DNA of 64,000 nucleotides from Caldicellulosiruptor diazotrophicus (GTDB lineage: Bacteria; Bacillota; Thermoanaerobacteria; Caldicellulosiruptorales; Caldicellulosiruptoraceae), in assembly GCF_017347585.1 (NCBI RefSeq), contig NZ_AP024480.1:2209501-2273500 (forward strand). The letters are read 5' to 3'. A program made the position numbers and the translations under genes. Each line of letters starts with the position of its first letter. Positions within the stretch are counted from its first letter, which is position 1. This document shows positions 1 to 8,492 of this stretch, one piece after another. Under the pieces are notes generated by a model, which saw only the letters and a list, made by a program, of their open reading frames with translations, ran no database searches and was not told where the DNA came from.

Positions 1-710
1 TCTTCAGATACTCCCTTTATCTCTGCAATTTTTGTTATTACATATTTCAAATATGTTGAATCATTGCGCTTACCTCTATGCGGATGAGGAGTAAGATAAG
101 GACTGTCTGTTTCAAGCATCAAAAGTTCAAGAGGGTACTCTTTTACAACTTCAACAAGCTTTTTCGCATTTTGAAAAGTTACAACACCACCTACCGAAAT
201 ATAAATGCCATACTTTTTCAAAATCCTGCTCATCTCAACACTTCCTGAATAGCAATGTATCAAAACTGGAATCTTCCCAATTGCTTTATCAAGAATAATA
301 TCTAAGGTATCTTTATGTGCTTCCCTTGAATGAACAACTATTGGAAGATTTAAAGCTTTTGCAACCTCAATCTGTCTAATAAATATCTCTTTTTGAACAT
401 CTCTTGGTGAAAAATCATAATGGTAATCAAGCCCAATCTCACCAATTGCAACGTTCTTTTCAAACTTTGCAAGTTCAAAAAGTATATCCTCAAAACTGCT
501 TGGTGCATCTTTTGCCTCGTGAGGATGAATTCCAACAGTTATATAAATGTTCTTATATTTCTTTGCAATTTCAATATTTTCTATTGAAGACTCAATAGAA
601 GAAGAGGATGAGATGGCAATTATATTCTCGTCTTTTAGCTTTGCCATCACATCCTCTAAATCGTTCAAAAAAGCCTCATCATCATAATGAGCATGAACAT
701 CAACTATCAT
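1..710 (-). CDS. tatD: TatD-family metal-dependent hydrolase (3' end beyond window)
   Basis: About 236 N-terminal residues are present; the C-terminus lies outside the window. The metal-binding signature of TatD nucleases is visible in order: an HAH motif at residues 6-8, GEIGLDYHYD, HSREAH, IHCYSG and LETDSPYLTPHPHRGKRN. TatD proteins are cytoplasmic TIM-barrel hydrolases with 3'-5' exonuclease or deoxyribonuclease activity. The ATG start shares one base with the TGA stop of metG (TGATG), so the two genes are translationally coupled. The metG-tatD order is common in Firmicutes. The family call is secure; the physiological substrate is not shown by sequence. Confidence 0.93.
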   Translation of the reverse strand, partial: MIVDVHAHYDDEAFLNDLEDVMAKLKDENIIAISSSSSIESSIENIEIAKKYKNIYITVGIHPHEAKDAPSSFEDILFELAKFEKNVAIGEIGLDYHYDFSPRDVQKEIFIRQIEVAKALNLPIVVHSREAHKDTLDIILDKAIGKIPVLIHCYSGSVEMSRILKKYGIYISVGGVVTFQNAKKLVEVVKEYPLELLMLETDSPYLTPHPHRGKRNDSTYLKYVITKIAEIKGVSE

Positions 711-2671
711 CACTTTACTTTAGCACCTTCTTTTATATCTTTTTCAGGAGTAATTAAGCAAAGCTCATCACCAATTGACGCTGCTAAAAGCATCCCCTGC
801 GACTCAACACCTCTTAGCTTTGCAGGCTTTAAATTTGCAACAACCACAATCTTTTTGCCAACAAGCTCATCAGGCGTGTAGTGTTTTGCAATACCTGCAA
901 CTATTTGTCGTTTTTCATCTCCTAAATCAACAATGAGTTTAAGCAGTTTGTCTGCCCCTTCAATCTTTTCTGCTTCTAAAATTTTGGCAACCTTTAGTTC
1001 AATCTTTGCAAAATCCTCTATTGTGACGTACTCTTTCTGCTCTTCATTTTTATCATCTGCAGGTACTGCACCTTCTGGTTTTTTAACTTCTTGCTTGTTC
1101 GTATCTTCCATAGCATTTTCCTCCTTCTCAACTATTCTTGGGAAAATAGGCTCACCTTTTTGAACCTTTGTTCCTTCCGGAATTAAACCAAACTGCGAAG
1201 CACTCTCCCAAGTGGTTATATCAGTATTTTCATCTTTTGAAATTCCAAGCTGCTGTAAAATCTTTGGGGTTGTCTGTGGCATAAAAGGTTCTATCAAAAT
1301 TGCTACAATTCTCAAAACCTCTGCTAAGTTGTACAAGACTGTTTTTAGACGCGGATACTTGGATTTATCCTTGCCAAGCACCCATGGCATTGTCTGGTCA
1401 ATATACTTGTTTGCTCTTGCAATCAGCTTCCAGATTTCTATCAAGGCATTTGAAAATTGTAGATCATCAAGGTATTTGCACACCTTTTCGTATGTTTCCT
1501 TTGCCAAGGTTATTAGTTCATTATCAAGTTCTTCTTTTTCTTCAGGAAGATGGATAAATCCATCAAAATACTTTTCAATCATTGCGACTGTTCTTGACAA
1601 TAAATTTCCAAGGTCGTTTGCAAGGTCACTGTTATGCCTTGTCTTTAAAGCATCTTCTGAAAAGTGACCATCTGCACCAAATGGAATCTCTCTCAAGAGG
1701 AAATACCTTAGACTATCAACTCCGTACTTTTGCGCAAGTATTACTGGATCCACTACATTTCCTTTTGACTTTGACATCTTGCCACCCTCTAAAAGTAGCC
1801 AGCCATGACCAAATACCATTTTTGGAAGAGGAAGACCCAGTGCCATCAGCATTGCTGGCCAAATTATAGTGTGGAATCTTACAATCTCTTTCCCAACAAG
1901 ATGTACATCTGCGGGCCAATATTTTTTAAACTTGCTATCATCTTCACTCATGTACCCCAGTGCTGTTATATAGTTTGAAAGTGCATCTATCCAAACATAG
2001 ATTACATGTTCGGGGTCAAACGGCACAGGAATTCCCCATTTTATAGTTGTTCGCGAAACGCACACATCCTCCAGCCCTGGCTTTATGAAATTGTTTATCA
2101 TCTCATTCGCCCGTGACTGTGGAACAATAAAATCCGGATGATCTTCAATATACTTTACAAGTACATCCTGGTATTTTGAGAGCCTGAAAAAATAGCTCTC
2201 TTCCCTTGCCCTCTCAACAGGTCTACCACAGTCAGGGCATTTGCCGTCAACAAGCTGCCTGTCAAGCCAGAAAGACTCACATGGTGTACAGTACCAACCC
2301 TCATACTCGCTCTTGTAGATATCACCTTGCTCGTAAAGTTTTGTGAATATCTTTTGAACAACCTTTTTGTGACGTTCCTCTGTTGTTCTTATAAAGTCAT
2401 CATATGAGATATTCATTAGCTTCCAAAGATCTTTTATTGACGTGACTATCTCGTCGACATACTCTTGTGGAGTCTTGCCAACTTCCTGCGCTTTTCTTTC
2501 TATCTTTTGCCCATGCTCATCTGTCCCTGTTAGGAAATATACATCGTATCCTCTGAGCCTTTTGTACCTTGCGATGGTATCTGCTGCAACTGTGCAGTAT
2601 GTGTGACCAATATGAAGTTTGTCCGATGGATAATATATAGGCGTGGTTATATAAAATTTTGGCTTTTCCAT
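710..2671 (-). CDS. metG: Methionyl-tRNA synthetase
   Basis: Charges tRNA-Met with methionine in the cytoplasm, for initiation and elongation. Class I signatures are present: HIGH at residues 20-23 and KMSKS at 298-302. A zinc knuckle with two CxxC pairs lies around residues 127-147 (CTPC...CPDC). The protein carries a C-terminal EMAP/Trbp111-type tRNA-binding domain starting near residue 550 (IEDFAKIELKVAKILEAEKI), preceded by a Lys/Glu-rich linker. The 653-residue length fits the dimeric bacterial form. I chose the ATG at 2671 over an upstream TTG at 2677 because GGGAGG lies about 10 bases before this ATG and only 4 before the TTG. Confidence 0.97.
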   Translation of the reverse strand: MEKPKFYITTPIYYPSDKLHIGHTYCTVAADTIARYKRLRGYDVYFLTGTDEHGQKIERKAQEVGKTPQEYVDEIVTSIKDLWKLMNISYDDFIRTTEERHKKVVQKIFTKLYEQGDIYKSEYEGWYCTPCESFWLDRQLVDGKCPDCGRPVERAREESYFFRLSKYQDVLVKYIEDHPDFIVPQSRANEMINNFIKPGLEDVCVSRTTIKWGIPVPFDPEHVIYVWIDALSNYITALGYMSEDDSKFKKYWPADVHLVGKEIVRFHTIIWPAMLMALGLPLPKMVFGHGWLLLEGGKMSKSKGNVVDPVILAQKYGVDSLRYFLLREIPFGADGHFSEDALKTRHNSDLANDLGNLLSRTVAMIEKYFDGFIHLPEEKEELDNELITLAKETYEKVCKYLDDLQFSNALIEIWKLIARANKYIDQTMPWVLGKDKSKYPRLKTVLYNLAEVLRIVAILIEPFMPQTTPKILQQLGISKDENTDITTWESASQFGLIPEGTKVQKGEPIFPRIVEKEENAMEDTNKQEVKKPEGAVPADDKNEEQKEYVTIEDFAKIELKVAKILEAEKIEGADKLLKLIVDLGDEKRQIVAGIAKHYTPDELVGKKIVVVANLKPAKLRGVESQGMLLAASIGDELCLITPEKDIKEGAKVK

Positions 2672-2728
2672 AAACAATTTTCCTCCCTTTATTTGGAATT
2701 CTTATGAAATTTAAAATATAATTCGTAC

Positions 2729-3289
2729 CTACATTCCATAACGCTTGTGAGCAAAATCGTAAAAAAGAATTGGTATTTTTGGTGGAAAATATGTAAATAT
2801 TGGGAAAATAATCAGCATGATGATTAAAAGTATTACAAATGGTGCTTTTTTTATTTTTCTATTCGACAATGTTATTCCAAGTGAAACAAACTGGGCTATC
2901 ATTACCGCTAAAGCAAGAGTAAGTATGTCAAGAACTAAATTGTCTTCTAAAAACGCTGTATAGACGTAGAAGAACACCGCTGTCAAAAATGGTATCAAAA
3001 ATAGTGCAACTGTCTTCCCCACAATAAAATTGTCAAACTTCTTGCCATAAATAATAAATTCAATTACGTAAAAAATCAACCCCCCGAAAAATCCAATCTT
3101 AAGATGTTCCCATACACTCTCATTTACTGAAAAAATCACTGCAGAGGCTTTTATTCTGTTAAAAAAGTCAAATCCAAAGTGAAGTAAACTTGATATTCCA
3201 ATGATTATAAATATGCCGATAATAGATGTTATTTTGGCCTTTCTTTTATAAATTCTCCTTGAGTATGAAGAAAGATAGATTTCGAACAT
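2729..3289 (-). CDS. DUF6512-like membrane protein
   Basis: A 186-residue integral membrane protein of unknown function. Five hydrophobic segments can be seen, roughly at residues 20-40, 68-90, 95-115, 120-145 and 150-170. The conserved feature is SVNESVWEHLKI after the first segment, which I associate with the DUF6512 family; this assignment is from memory of the motif. The ATG follows a GAAGGTG ribosome-binding site that overlaps the end of the comB-like gene, with only 2 bases between the genes, so it is the last cistron of a minus-strand operon. No catalytic residues are evident. Confidence 0.75.
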   Translation of the reverse strand: MFEIYLSSYSRRIYKRKAKITSIIGIFIIIGISSLLHFGFDFFNRIKASAVIFSVNESVWEHLKIGFFGGLIFYVIEFIIYGKKFDNFIVGKTVALFLIPFLTAVFFYVYTAFLEDNLVLDILTLALAVMIAQFVSLGITLSNRKIKKAPFVILLIIMLIIFPIFTYFPPKIPILFYDFAHKRYGM

Positions 3290-3291
3290 TT

Positions 3292-4020
3292 TTACACCTT
3301 CTCTACTACCAAGTTTTTGTACTCACATACACAATTCACAAAATCTTTTTTGAGACAAAATTCAAGGTCAGTTTCAAAGCCAATCTTCTTTAAATGATTA
3401 TAGTGATATGAATATTTTAATATTTCATGAGGGTCATTTTCAAATTTTTTATAAAGCACATGTGATGCAAGAGAAAGGTCATCTAAAAACACATCTAGAA
3501 GATTTTCTTTAAACAAATCTATAAAATAGCCAGCACAAAGGATGTCTTCAAGTGTAAACCTCTCTTCTGTCCCTGCACATACAATTGAAATTGTGTCAAT
3601 ATTATAGTGTAGAGTCTCTTTTATAATATACTCTGCAGTTTTTTTAGCATTTATAAATGAACCAAGAAAGATTCTCTTTGCAAAGGATGCTTTCCTGAGA
3701 GCTCTTGTACCGTTTGTTGTTGTTATGACAATAGTTTTGCCAAAAATGGCTTCCTTTTTGTACGAAAGAGGTGAGTTGTCAAGATCAAAACCTTCAATTT
3801 TTGAGCCGCCTCTCTCACCTCCAAGAAGAACGCTTTCATCTAACTTCTTAAAAAGCCTTGCCTCAGAAATATCCTCAACAGGAATCATTCCTTTTGCACC
3901 ATTTGAAATAGCCCAAATCATAGTAGATGTTGCCCTGAGAAGGTCAATAACAATGGCGTATGAATCTTTTAAAACCTCATCAATTACCTCTTTGTAGTGT
4001 GAAAATGTAATTATCTTCAA
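3292..4020 (-). CDS. comB: ComB-like 2-phosphosulfolactate phosphatase
   Basis: Members of the ComB family dephosphorylate 2-phosphosulfolactate, a step of coenzyme M synthesis in methanogens. The protein has the family pattern VIDLLRATSTM near the N-terminus, GGERGG in the first third, TTTNGTRAL in the middle and CAGTEERFTLED towards the C-terminus. Because Clostridia do not make coenzyme M, the true substrate may differ. I placed the start at the TTG at 4020 (product beginning MKIITFSHYKEV), preceded by AAGGTG at good spacing; a longer in-frame reading to 4077 would run into the upstream nucleotidyltransferase gene. Family confidence is high, function is inferred. Confidence 0.85.
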   Translation of the reverse strand: MKIITFSHYKEVIDEVLKDSYAIVIDLLRATSTMIWAISNGAKGMIPVEDISEARLFKKLDESVLLGGERGGSKIEGFDLDNSPLSYKKEAIFGKTIVITTTNGTRALRKASFAKRIFLGSFINAKKTAEYIIKETLHYNIDTISIVCAGTEERFTLEDILCAGYFIDLFKENLLDVFLDDLSLASHVLYKKFENDPHEILKYSYHYNHLKKIGFETDLEFCLKKDFVNCVCEYKNLVVEKV

Positions 4021-4046
4021 GATGACACCTTCTTTCTTGAAAATCA

Positions 4047-4685
4047 TTATTCTATTAATTTGATTAATTTCTGACAATTATCTAAGAAAAATCTCTTGAC
4101 ATTATCCCAGTCAAGTCTAATGAACATCTTGGGCATTACTTCATCCTCAGCATCATCAAAGTAACAGAGACTCATAATGATATGATAAAGATTTACCATT
4201 TTGTTTGGAAATTTTTGTGGAAGAAGCTTAACAAGCTTTTCTAACTCTATTCCTGTTTGGCATATACAGTACAAATCAATAAAATCTTTTTTAGAGCCTC
4301 TTGAAGAAATAGCAACTAATTTCATCACACCTATATCTATTTTTGAAGCAATTTTCAAGCCTTTTACTTCAGTTGGTATTACAAGACTATCTAATAAAGG
4401 ATTAGGATAATATAGCCATGTTACCCTAACTCCATCTAAAAGCACATGAAGAGTATCTTTTGCTGAGTACAATATGTTTATATCGCACACTTTTTCCAAT
4501 TCATATATTATATATTCGCTTGAAAATTCTATTGGTGAAAAAAAGTCGAAGTCCTCTGAAACTCTATGTCCAAGCTGCAAAGAAAGTCCTGTCCCCCCAC
4601 CTAAGTAAAATTCTCCAATTACATCACTTTTTACAATCTTATTTAGAACTTCATACCTTTGACACTCTAAAACATTAAAAAACAT
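4047..4685 (-). CDS. AbiEii/AbiGii-type nucleotidyltransferase
   Basis: About 212 residues. The motif GGGTGLSLQLGHRVSEDFDFF is the signature of the nucleotidyl-transferase AbiEii family (formerly DUF1814); the two acidic residues in EDFDFF are the expected metal ligands. A further KDFIDLYCI motif in the middle is also typical. Proteins of this family act as toxins of type IV toxin-antitoxin and abortive-infection systems, modifying tRNA or proteins. The upstream 118-residue gene is its likely partner. The start is placed at the ATG at 4685, which has GGAGG 11 bases upstream; an alternative ATG exists at 4703. Activity and target cannot be told from sequence. Confidence 0.82.
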   Translation of the reverse strand: MFFNVLECQRYEVLNKIVKSDVIGEFYLGGGTGLSLQLGHRVSEDFDFFSPIEFSSEYIIYELEKVCDINILYSAKDTLHVLLDGVRVTWLYYPNPLLDSLVIPTEVKGLKIASKIDIGVMKLVAISSRGSKKDFIDLYCICQTGIELEKLVKLLPQKFPNKMVNLYHIIMSLCYFDDAEDEVMPKMFIRLDWDNVKRFFLDNCQKLIKLIE

Positions 4686-4715
4686 CTTAACGCTAACCTC
4701 CATTTTGAAATACCC

Positions 4716-5072
4716 CTAAAACGGAAACATCCCTTCCATCTTTTTGAAAACCTCAAAACACCTCATTTCATCCTCTTTCAAATTGAAATATAGTTGCCAA
4801 AATCTTGCAGGTTTTTTCAAAAGACTTCTGCTATTTTTTACCACATCTTTAATCTCTTCTTTTGAATATGTGCTAAATAGCCACTTTATTGAATCTTGGT
4901 CTCCAAAGTTAAGAAGGCGCGTGATGATAAATGCTTTGTGCCTCTGAATGTCTAAATCTTCAAATTCAATATCCCAAAAGAATTTTTTTAACTTTTCGGG
5001 TATTTGAGTTTGGCTGTCCATCTTAAAATCATAAGCCCCCAAAAGAGTTTGCTTTAACTTTATATATACCAT
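4716..5072 (-). CDS. DUF6922-like partner of the AbiEii nucleotidyltransferase
   Basis: An up to 118-residue protein, all helical in appearance, with the pattern FWDIEFEDLDIQRHKAFII, LLNFGDQDSIKWLFSTYS and SRSLLKKPARFWQLYF. I recognise this as the small DUF6922-type protein often encoded immediately upstream of AbiEii-type nucleotidyltransferases. It lacks an obvious helix-turn-helix. It is separated by 12-30 bases from the downstream nucleotidyltransferase, so the two are probably co-transcribed and may form a toxin-antitoxin-like pair. The start is uncertain: the ATG at 5072 has no clear ribosome-binding site and an internal ATG about 17 codons in (MDSQTQIPEK) is plausible. Confidence 0.7.
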   Translation of the reverse strand: MVYIKLKQTLLGAYDFKMDSQTQIPEKLKKFFWDIEFEDLDIQRHKAFIITRLLNFGDQDSIKWLFSTYSKEEIKDVVKNSRSLLKKPARFWQLYFNLKEDEMRCFEVFKKMEGMFPF

Positions 5073-5167
5073 ACTTGAGCAAAAAGATACACATTTTTTT
5101 TAAGCTTTTGAGTAAGAATTGTGGTATAACATGGAAATGAGAGGTGATATAAAATAGTTTTGAGCAG

Positions 5168-5389
5168 ATGCGGGATTTGTTCTCACCAAGTACTTTACTT
5201 TAAATTCAAAATCAGTTAAACCTTTTTAATAAAGTAGTTTTAACATAATTCAAAACTTTTCAAGAACAAGACGTTACTGTGCTCTCAAGTAATTATTTAT
5301 TTTTGACCAAAGTCCTGTCAGCTGATGAACTAAAATCTTATGAGCAAAAACATTCCTATTTTTCAAGACATTATGTTGTATATTTATAG
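5168..5389 (+). pseudogene. Decayed reading frame, possibly the 5' end of a lost transposase
   Basis: From the ATG at 5168, one frame reads 74 codons that look like real protein (MRDLFSPSTLL, then QNQLNLFNKVVLT, then a stretch with LSADELKSYEQKHSYFSRHY), broken by two TAA codons and ended by TAG at 5387-5389. The amino-acid composition and continuity across the stops suggest a mutated gene start rather than chance. I do not recognise the family with certainty; an N-terminal transposase fragment is my guess. The rest of the 5073-5594 gap shows no further coding signal. Confidence 0.4.
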
Positions 5390-5594
5390 TCCTCAAAATA
5401 GAGCTGTACTTTATTTAAAGGTATAAGAATAGAGTGGTGTAAGTAGCGTTAAGATAGCACATTTTATTTTCAGTCTTAATTTGTAAAAGGTGTATAATCC
5501 CTTTGAACCTTCACTGACTATTTATCTTAGGCAGTGTGAATATATCGATGTGTCTTTAATCTTAAAAGGATATTTTAAATTTATTATTTTGGGG

Positions 5595-6662
5595 TCACAC
5601 CTCATTTAAAAGTCTTATAATCTCATCTGTACTTAGCACTGCTTCTGCCGCCCCCTTTTCTATGGCAACTCTTGGCATACCAAAAACTACACATGATTCT
5701 TTACTTTGTGCAATTGTCAAAGCACCCTGATTTTTCATTTCCAAAAGACCATTTGACCCATCACAACCCATTCCAGTCATGATTATGCCTGTTGCATATT
5801 TTCCGTACCATTCAGCTACTGAACTGAATAAAATATCACAAGATGGTTTGTGGCTATTTACCTTTTCGACATTTTCAAGAAGTCTTATGTAATACTTTCC
5901 TAAGATCTTTTCAACAGCAAGATGTACTCCACCTTTTGCTATATAAATTACACCATTTTCAATCTTTTCACCATCTTCGGCTTCTTTCACCTGTCTTTGA
6001 GATATTTTGCAAAGCCTTTCAGCCAAGGCTTTTGTAAATGCTGACGGCATGTGCTGAACAACTAATATTGGAATTGAAAAATCTTTCTTAAGATTTGTAA
6101 AAATCTTTTCTAAAACAGGGGGGCCTCCTGTTGAAATTCCAATTGCTATTACTTTACTTTCTCTTAGCCTATCCACTAAATAATTAGTAGTACCAGCCTT
6201 AAGTCCCTCAAGATAACCTAAAACTTTGGGTTTTTCTTTTTCTATCTTACTTTTTTTACGGCTAAACTCTCTTTCTGTTAATATCCAGCGAACTTTATCT
6301 AACAGTTCCTTTTTAAAGTCTTCAAACTCCTCTTTATTGGCAGGTTTTAATATGTAATCTATTGCGCCTCTTGCAAGTGCTTCAAGAGTAATCTTTGCAC
6401 CAGGCTCAGTATAAGCTGAAACCATTACAATCTTTGTCAACGGATTTATCTCTTTTAAATAACTTATCAGTAAAAGACCATTCATATAAGGCATTTCATA
6501 ATCAACCAAAGCTAAATCAATGTTAAATAAATTCGCTTTCCTGACAGCTATAAGAGGATTTGTAGCCAAAAATACAACTATGTCCTCTTTTAAACCCCTC
6601 AAAGCACTTTTTATAACTTCACACATAAGTTCAGAATCATCAACAATCAAGATCCTTTTCAT
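5595..6662 (-). CDS. cheB: Chemotaxis response regulator protein-glutamate methylesterase
   Basis: Two-domain CheB of 355 residues. The receiver domain (1-125) has the acidic pair D8/D9, phospho-acceptor D54 in LALVDYEMP and a conserved Lys in LKPAN. A linker leads to the methylesterase domain (about 165-350) with the catalytic triad motifs GISTGGPP (Ser), VVQHMP (His) and MTGMGCDGSNGL (Asp). CheB removes methyl groups from glutamates of chemoreceptors and so resets sensitivity. No other chemotaxis gene is adjacent: the gene stands alone between a decayed frame and an insertion element, so it is an orphan, either acting with a chemotaxis cluster elsewhere or serving another receptor. Confidence 0.93.
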   Translation of the reverse strand: MKRILIVDDSELMCEVIKSALRGLKEDIVVFLATNPLIAVRKANLFNIDLALVDYEMPYMNGLLLISYLKEINPLTKIVMVSAYTEPGAKITLEALARGAIDYILKPANKEEFEDFKKELLDKVRWILTEREFSRKKSKIEKEKPKVLGYLEGLKAGTTNYLVDRLRESKVIAIGISTGGPPVLEKIFTNLKKDFSIPILVVQHMPSAFTKALAERLCKISQRQVKEAEDGEKIENGVIYIAKGGVHLAVEKILGKYYIRLLENVEKVNSHKPSCDILFSSVAEWYGKYATGIIMTGMGCDGSNGLLEMKNQGALTIAQSKESCVVFGMPRVAIEKGAAEAVLSTDEIIRLLNEV

Positions 6663-6681
6663 AGCTTTTTCACCAGGTTAT

Positions 6682-6777
6682 GAATAGTGTTTAAAGTATT
6701 AAAAACTATTTAAAATTTTGCTAAATACTATTCTTTGTTAGGCTACATTCAACCTAACTGGGTGTAACCCCACACCC
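6682..6777 (-). ncRNA. Candidate omega (guide) RNA scaffold at the tnpB 3' end
   Basis: On the minus strand the last codons of tnpB and the following bases form consecutive hairpins: GGGTGT/ACACCC (arms 6772-6777 and 6760-6765), then GTTAGG/CCTAAC (6753-6758 and 6737-6742), then a longer AT-rich stem with arms GAATAGT/ACTATTC (6727-6733 and 6682-6688). TnpB nucleases of IS200/IS605 and IS607 elements use an RNA made from the tnpB 3' end and the element's right end as scaffold plus guide. The element boundary, and so the guide start, cannot be fixed from one copy. Confidence 0.5.
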
Positions 6778-7943
6778 TCTATCCCCTCAGCAAATGCTTT
6801 GGGAAATACTTTTCTTATAATATTATACGCACTGTTAACATCCGCATTTATTAATATCCCTTTGTTGCTCCTAAATAAGCCTCTCTTTATTCTTCGACGT
6901 GGATTATAATTTATTTCTTTGATTTCTTCTCCATCTAAAAAACTGCAGCCACTTGTGTAGCTCTCTTCTGTAATTATTACACTAATCCCTTCTTCTTCAC
7001 ACTTATACTTGAGCATATTTACAAACTGATTAAATGGTATAGAAGCAAAATTTTGATTATTTACTTTGCCAAGCTCTATCTCCTGCTTCCAGTTTGGATT
7101 ATACCCAACAACAAGAGTGTCTATTTCGTGTTGCTTACACCAGTTGACTATAAAACGGCTTGCTTTGTGCATAAAATCCTTAATCTTGTTGTTCCTCTTT
7201 AAAGTCAACTTCTCTATTCTTTTGCTACTTCCTCTATTGCCTACATAACTCATAAGCTGTGCTCTTTTCTTGTTGTAATACTGATTTATTGACTTAATAA
7301 CTTTGCCATTAATAACAATAGGCTTTATGCCTATGTTATTTACTAATGTTACAAAGTTATTAAGCCCTAAATCTATTCCTGCTATCCTCTTTGGTGGTCT
7401 TTTTACCTTGGCTATTTCCTTTTCATAAACTATTTCAACTACATAAATGCTTCCTTTTGGAATTATCCTGACTTCTTTTAATTTGTCTGTTATCCTTGTC
7501 TTTAGCTTTAATTCTGTCTTCGGAAAAGTCAAATAACCATTTTTAATCTTGCACTGCTGATTTGTAAAAATAGAAATAGCCCTGCCGTCTTTTTTCTTAT
7601 ACTTTGGTAATTTAGGTCTACCCAAAAATTTACTTTTATCTTTGCCCCATTCTTTCATTGCTTTAAAAAATGACTTCCAGTTTTTATCAAGAAGTCTTAG
7701 CACTTGCTGTGAAGTCTGAGCTGGCAGGCTCTTATAACTCTCATGGTCTTTTAACATTTTGTCAAGTTCTCTGTATCTTATCCACCTGCCACTTTTTATA
7801 AATTCCTGTCTTACAGTGTAGTTTGCAAAGTTGTATAAATTCTTTGCTGCAAAACACACTTTATCACAATAATTCCATAACTCATGGTTCTTGTTTATCT
7901 GTATTTGCTCTGTCCTCTTGAGTATTATCTTCAAACACCTCAC
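6738..7943 (-). CDS. tnpB: TnpB, RNA-guided nuclease of an IS607-type element
   Basis: A complete 401-residue frame. The RuvC-like nuclease core shows D191 in GIDLGLNNF and D368 in NADVNSAYNI. At the usual RuvC-II position (LVVGYNPNWKQE) the expected Glu is Gly280; a Glu pair at 326-327 in ITEESYTS could take its place, as in TnpB groups with rearranged active sites. The zinc-finger region keeps only one Cys (SGCSF). TnpB cleaves DNA guided by an element-encoded RNA and favours retention of the element. Start: GTG at 7943 or TTG at 7934, both inside the end of the broken recombinase gene. The open frame beside a broken tnpA suggests either recent decay of tnpA or retention of tnpB. Confidence 0.9.
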   Translation of the reverse strand: MRCLKIILKRTEQIQINKNHELWNYCDKVCFAAKNLYNFANYTVRQEFIKSGRWIRYRELDKMLKDHESYKSLPAQTSQQVLRLLDKNWKSFFKAMKEWGKDKSKFLGRPKLPKYKKKDGRAISIFTNQQCKIKNGYLTFPKTELKLKTRITDKLKEVRIIPKGSIYVVEIVYEKEIAKVKRPPKRIAGIDLGLNNFVTLVNNIGIKPIVINGKVIKSINQYYNKKRAQLMSYVGNRGSSKRIEKLTLKRNNKIKDFMHKASRFIVNWCKQHEIDTLVVGYNPNWKQEIELGKVNNQNFASIPFNQFVNMLKYKCEEEGISVIITEESYTSGCSFLDGEEIKEINYNPRRRIKRGLFRSNKGILINADVNSAYNIIRKVFPKAFAEGIEGVGLHPVRLNVA

Positions 7944-8492
7944 TTTCTAAAAGCTTTCTTATTTTTTGAATTTTTCTTTTGCTATAAAATTTCATACTGT
8001 AACAGTAGAGCAAACTTATAATTTCTTCAATTATTTCCTGAGAATCAAGCTTCTTGCTTCCAACTTCCGATGCAACTACTATTTCAGTGTTAAATTTTCT
8101 AAATAAGCGTTTAAACAATTCAAATCCCACTCTGCTCAACCTATCTTTATAGGCTATAACAACCCTTTGTACCTTACCTGCAAGAATATCTATCGGGCAT
8201 TTTAAAAAATTCATTTCTTTTTTCAAAGCTAATTCCCCATGCTTGTTCAGAGAATACTCCGTGTATTTTATAGCCACTATTAAAACAAAACTGTTTTAAT
8301 AATTCAATTTGATTTTCTAAATCCCTCTTTAGTTTTGGAGTTGAAACCCTTGCATAAATAGTTGTAATCATAAAATCCATTTGGCATAACCGTTACTCTT
8401 ATTTTCCCTTCTTTTACATACTTAGTTAGGGTTGGTCTTGATATTTTTAATAATTCCAGAACTTCTTTTGCTTTCATATTTATATCATCCAT
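7882..8492 (-). pseudogene. tnpA: IS607-type serine recombinase TnpA, frameshifted
   Basis: Three overlapping frames together cover an IS607 transposase. The first (8492 to about 8380) encodes the MerR-like helix-turn-helix (EVLELLKISRPTLTKYVKEG). The second (about 8380 to 8215) begins the serine-recombinase catalytic domain with TIYARVSTPK, the Ser being the nucleophile. The third (about 8215 to 7882) continues with VIAYKDRLSRVGFELF. The jump from YDYN directly into YARVST in another frame implies a small deletion of the linker, and a second frameshift lies after EFFKM. The protein cannot be made intact, so the element is not autonomous. The end overlaps the tnpB start by about 60 bases, the normal IS607 arrangement. 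Confidence 0.85.

Noticed and set aside
1212-1869. Plus-strand frames opposite metG
   Set aside because: They overlap a certain gene entirely, have no start signals and no protein-like motifs.
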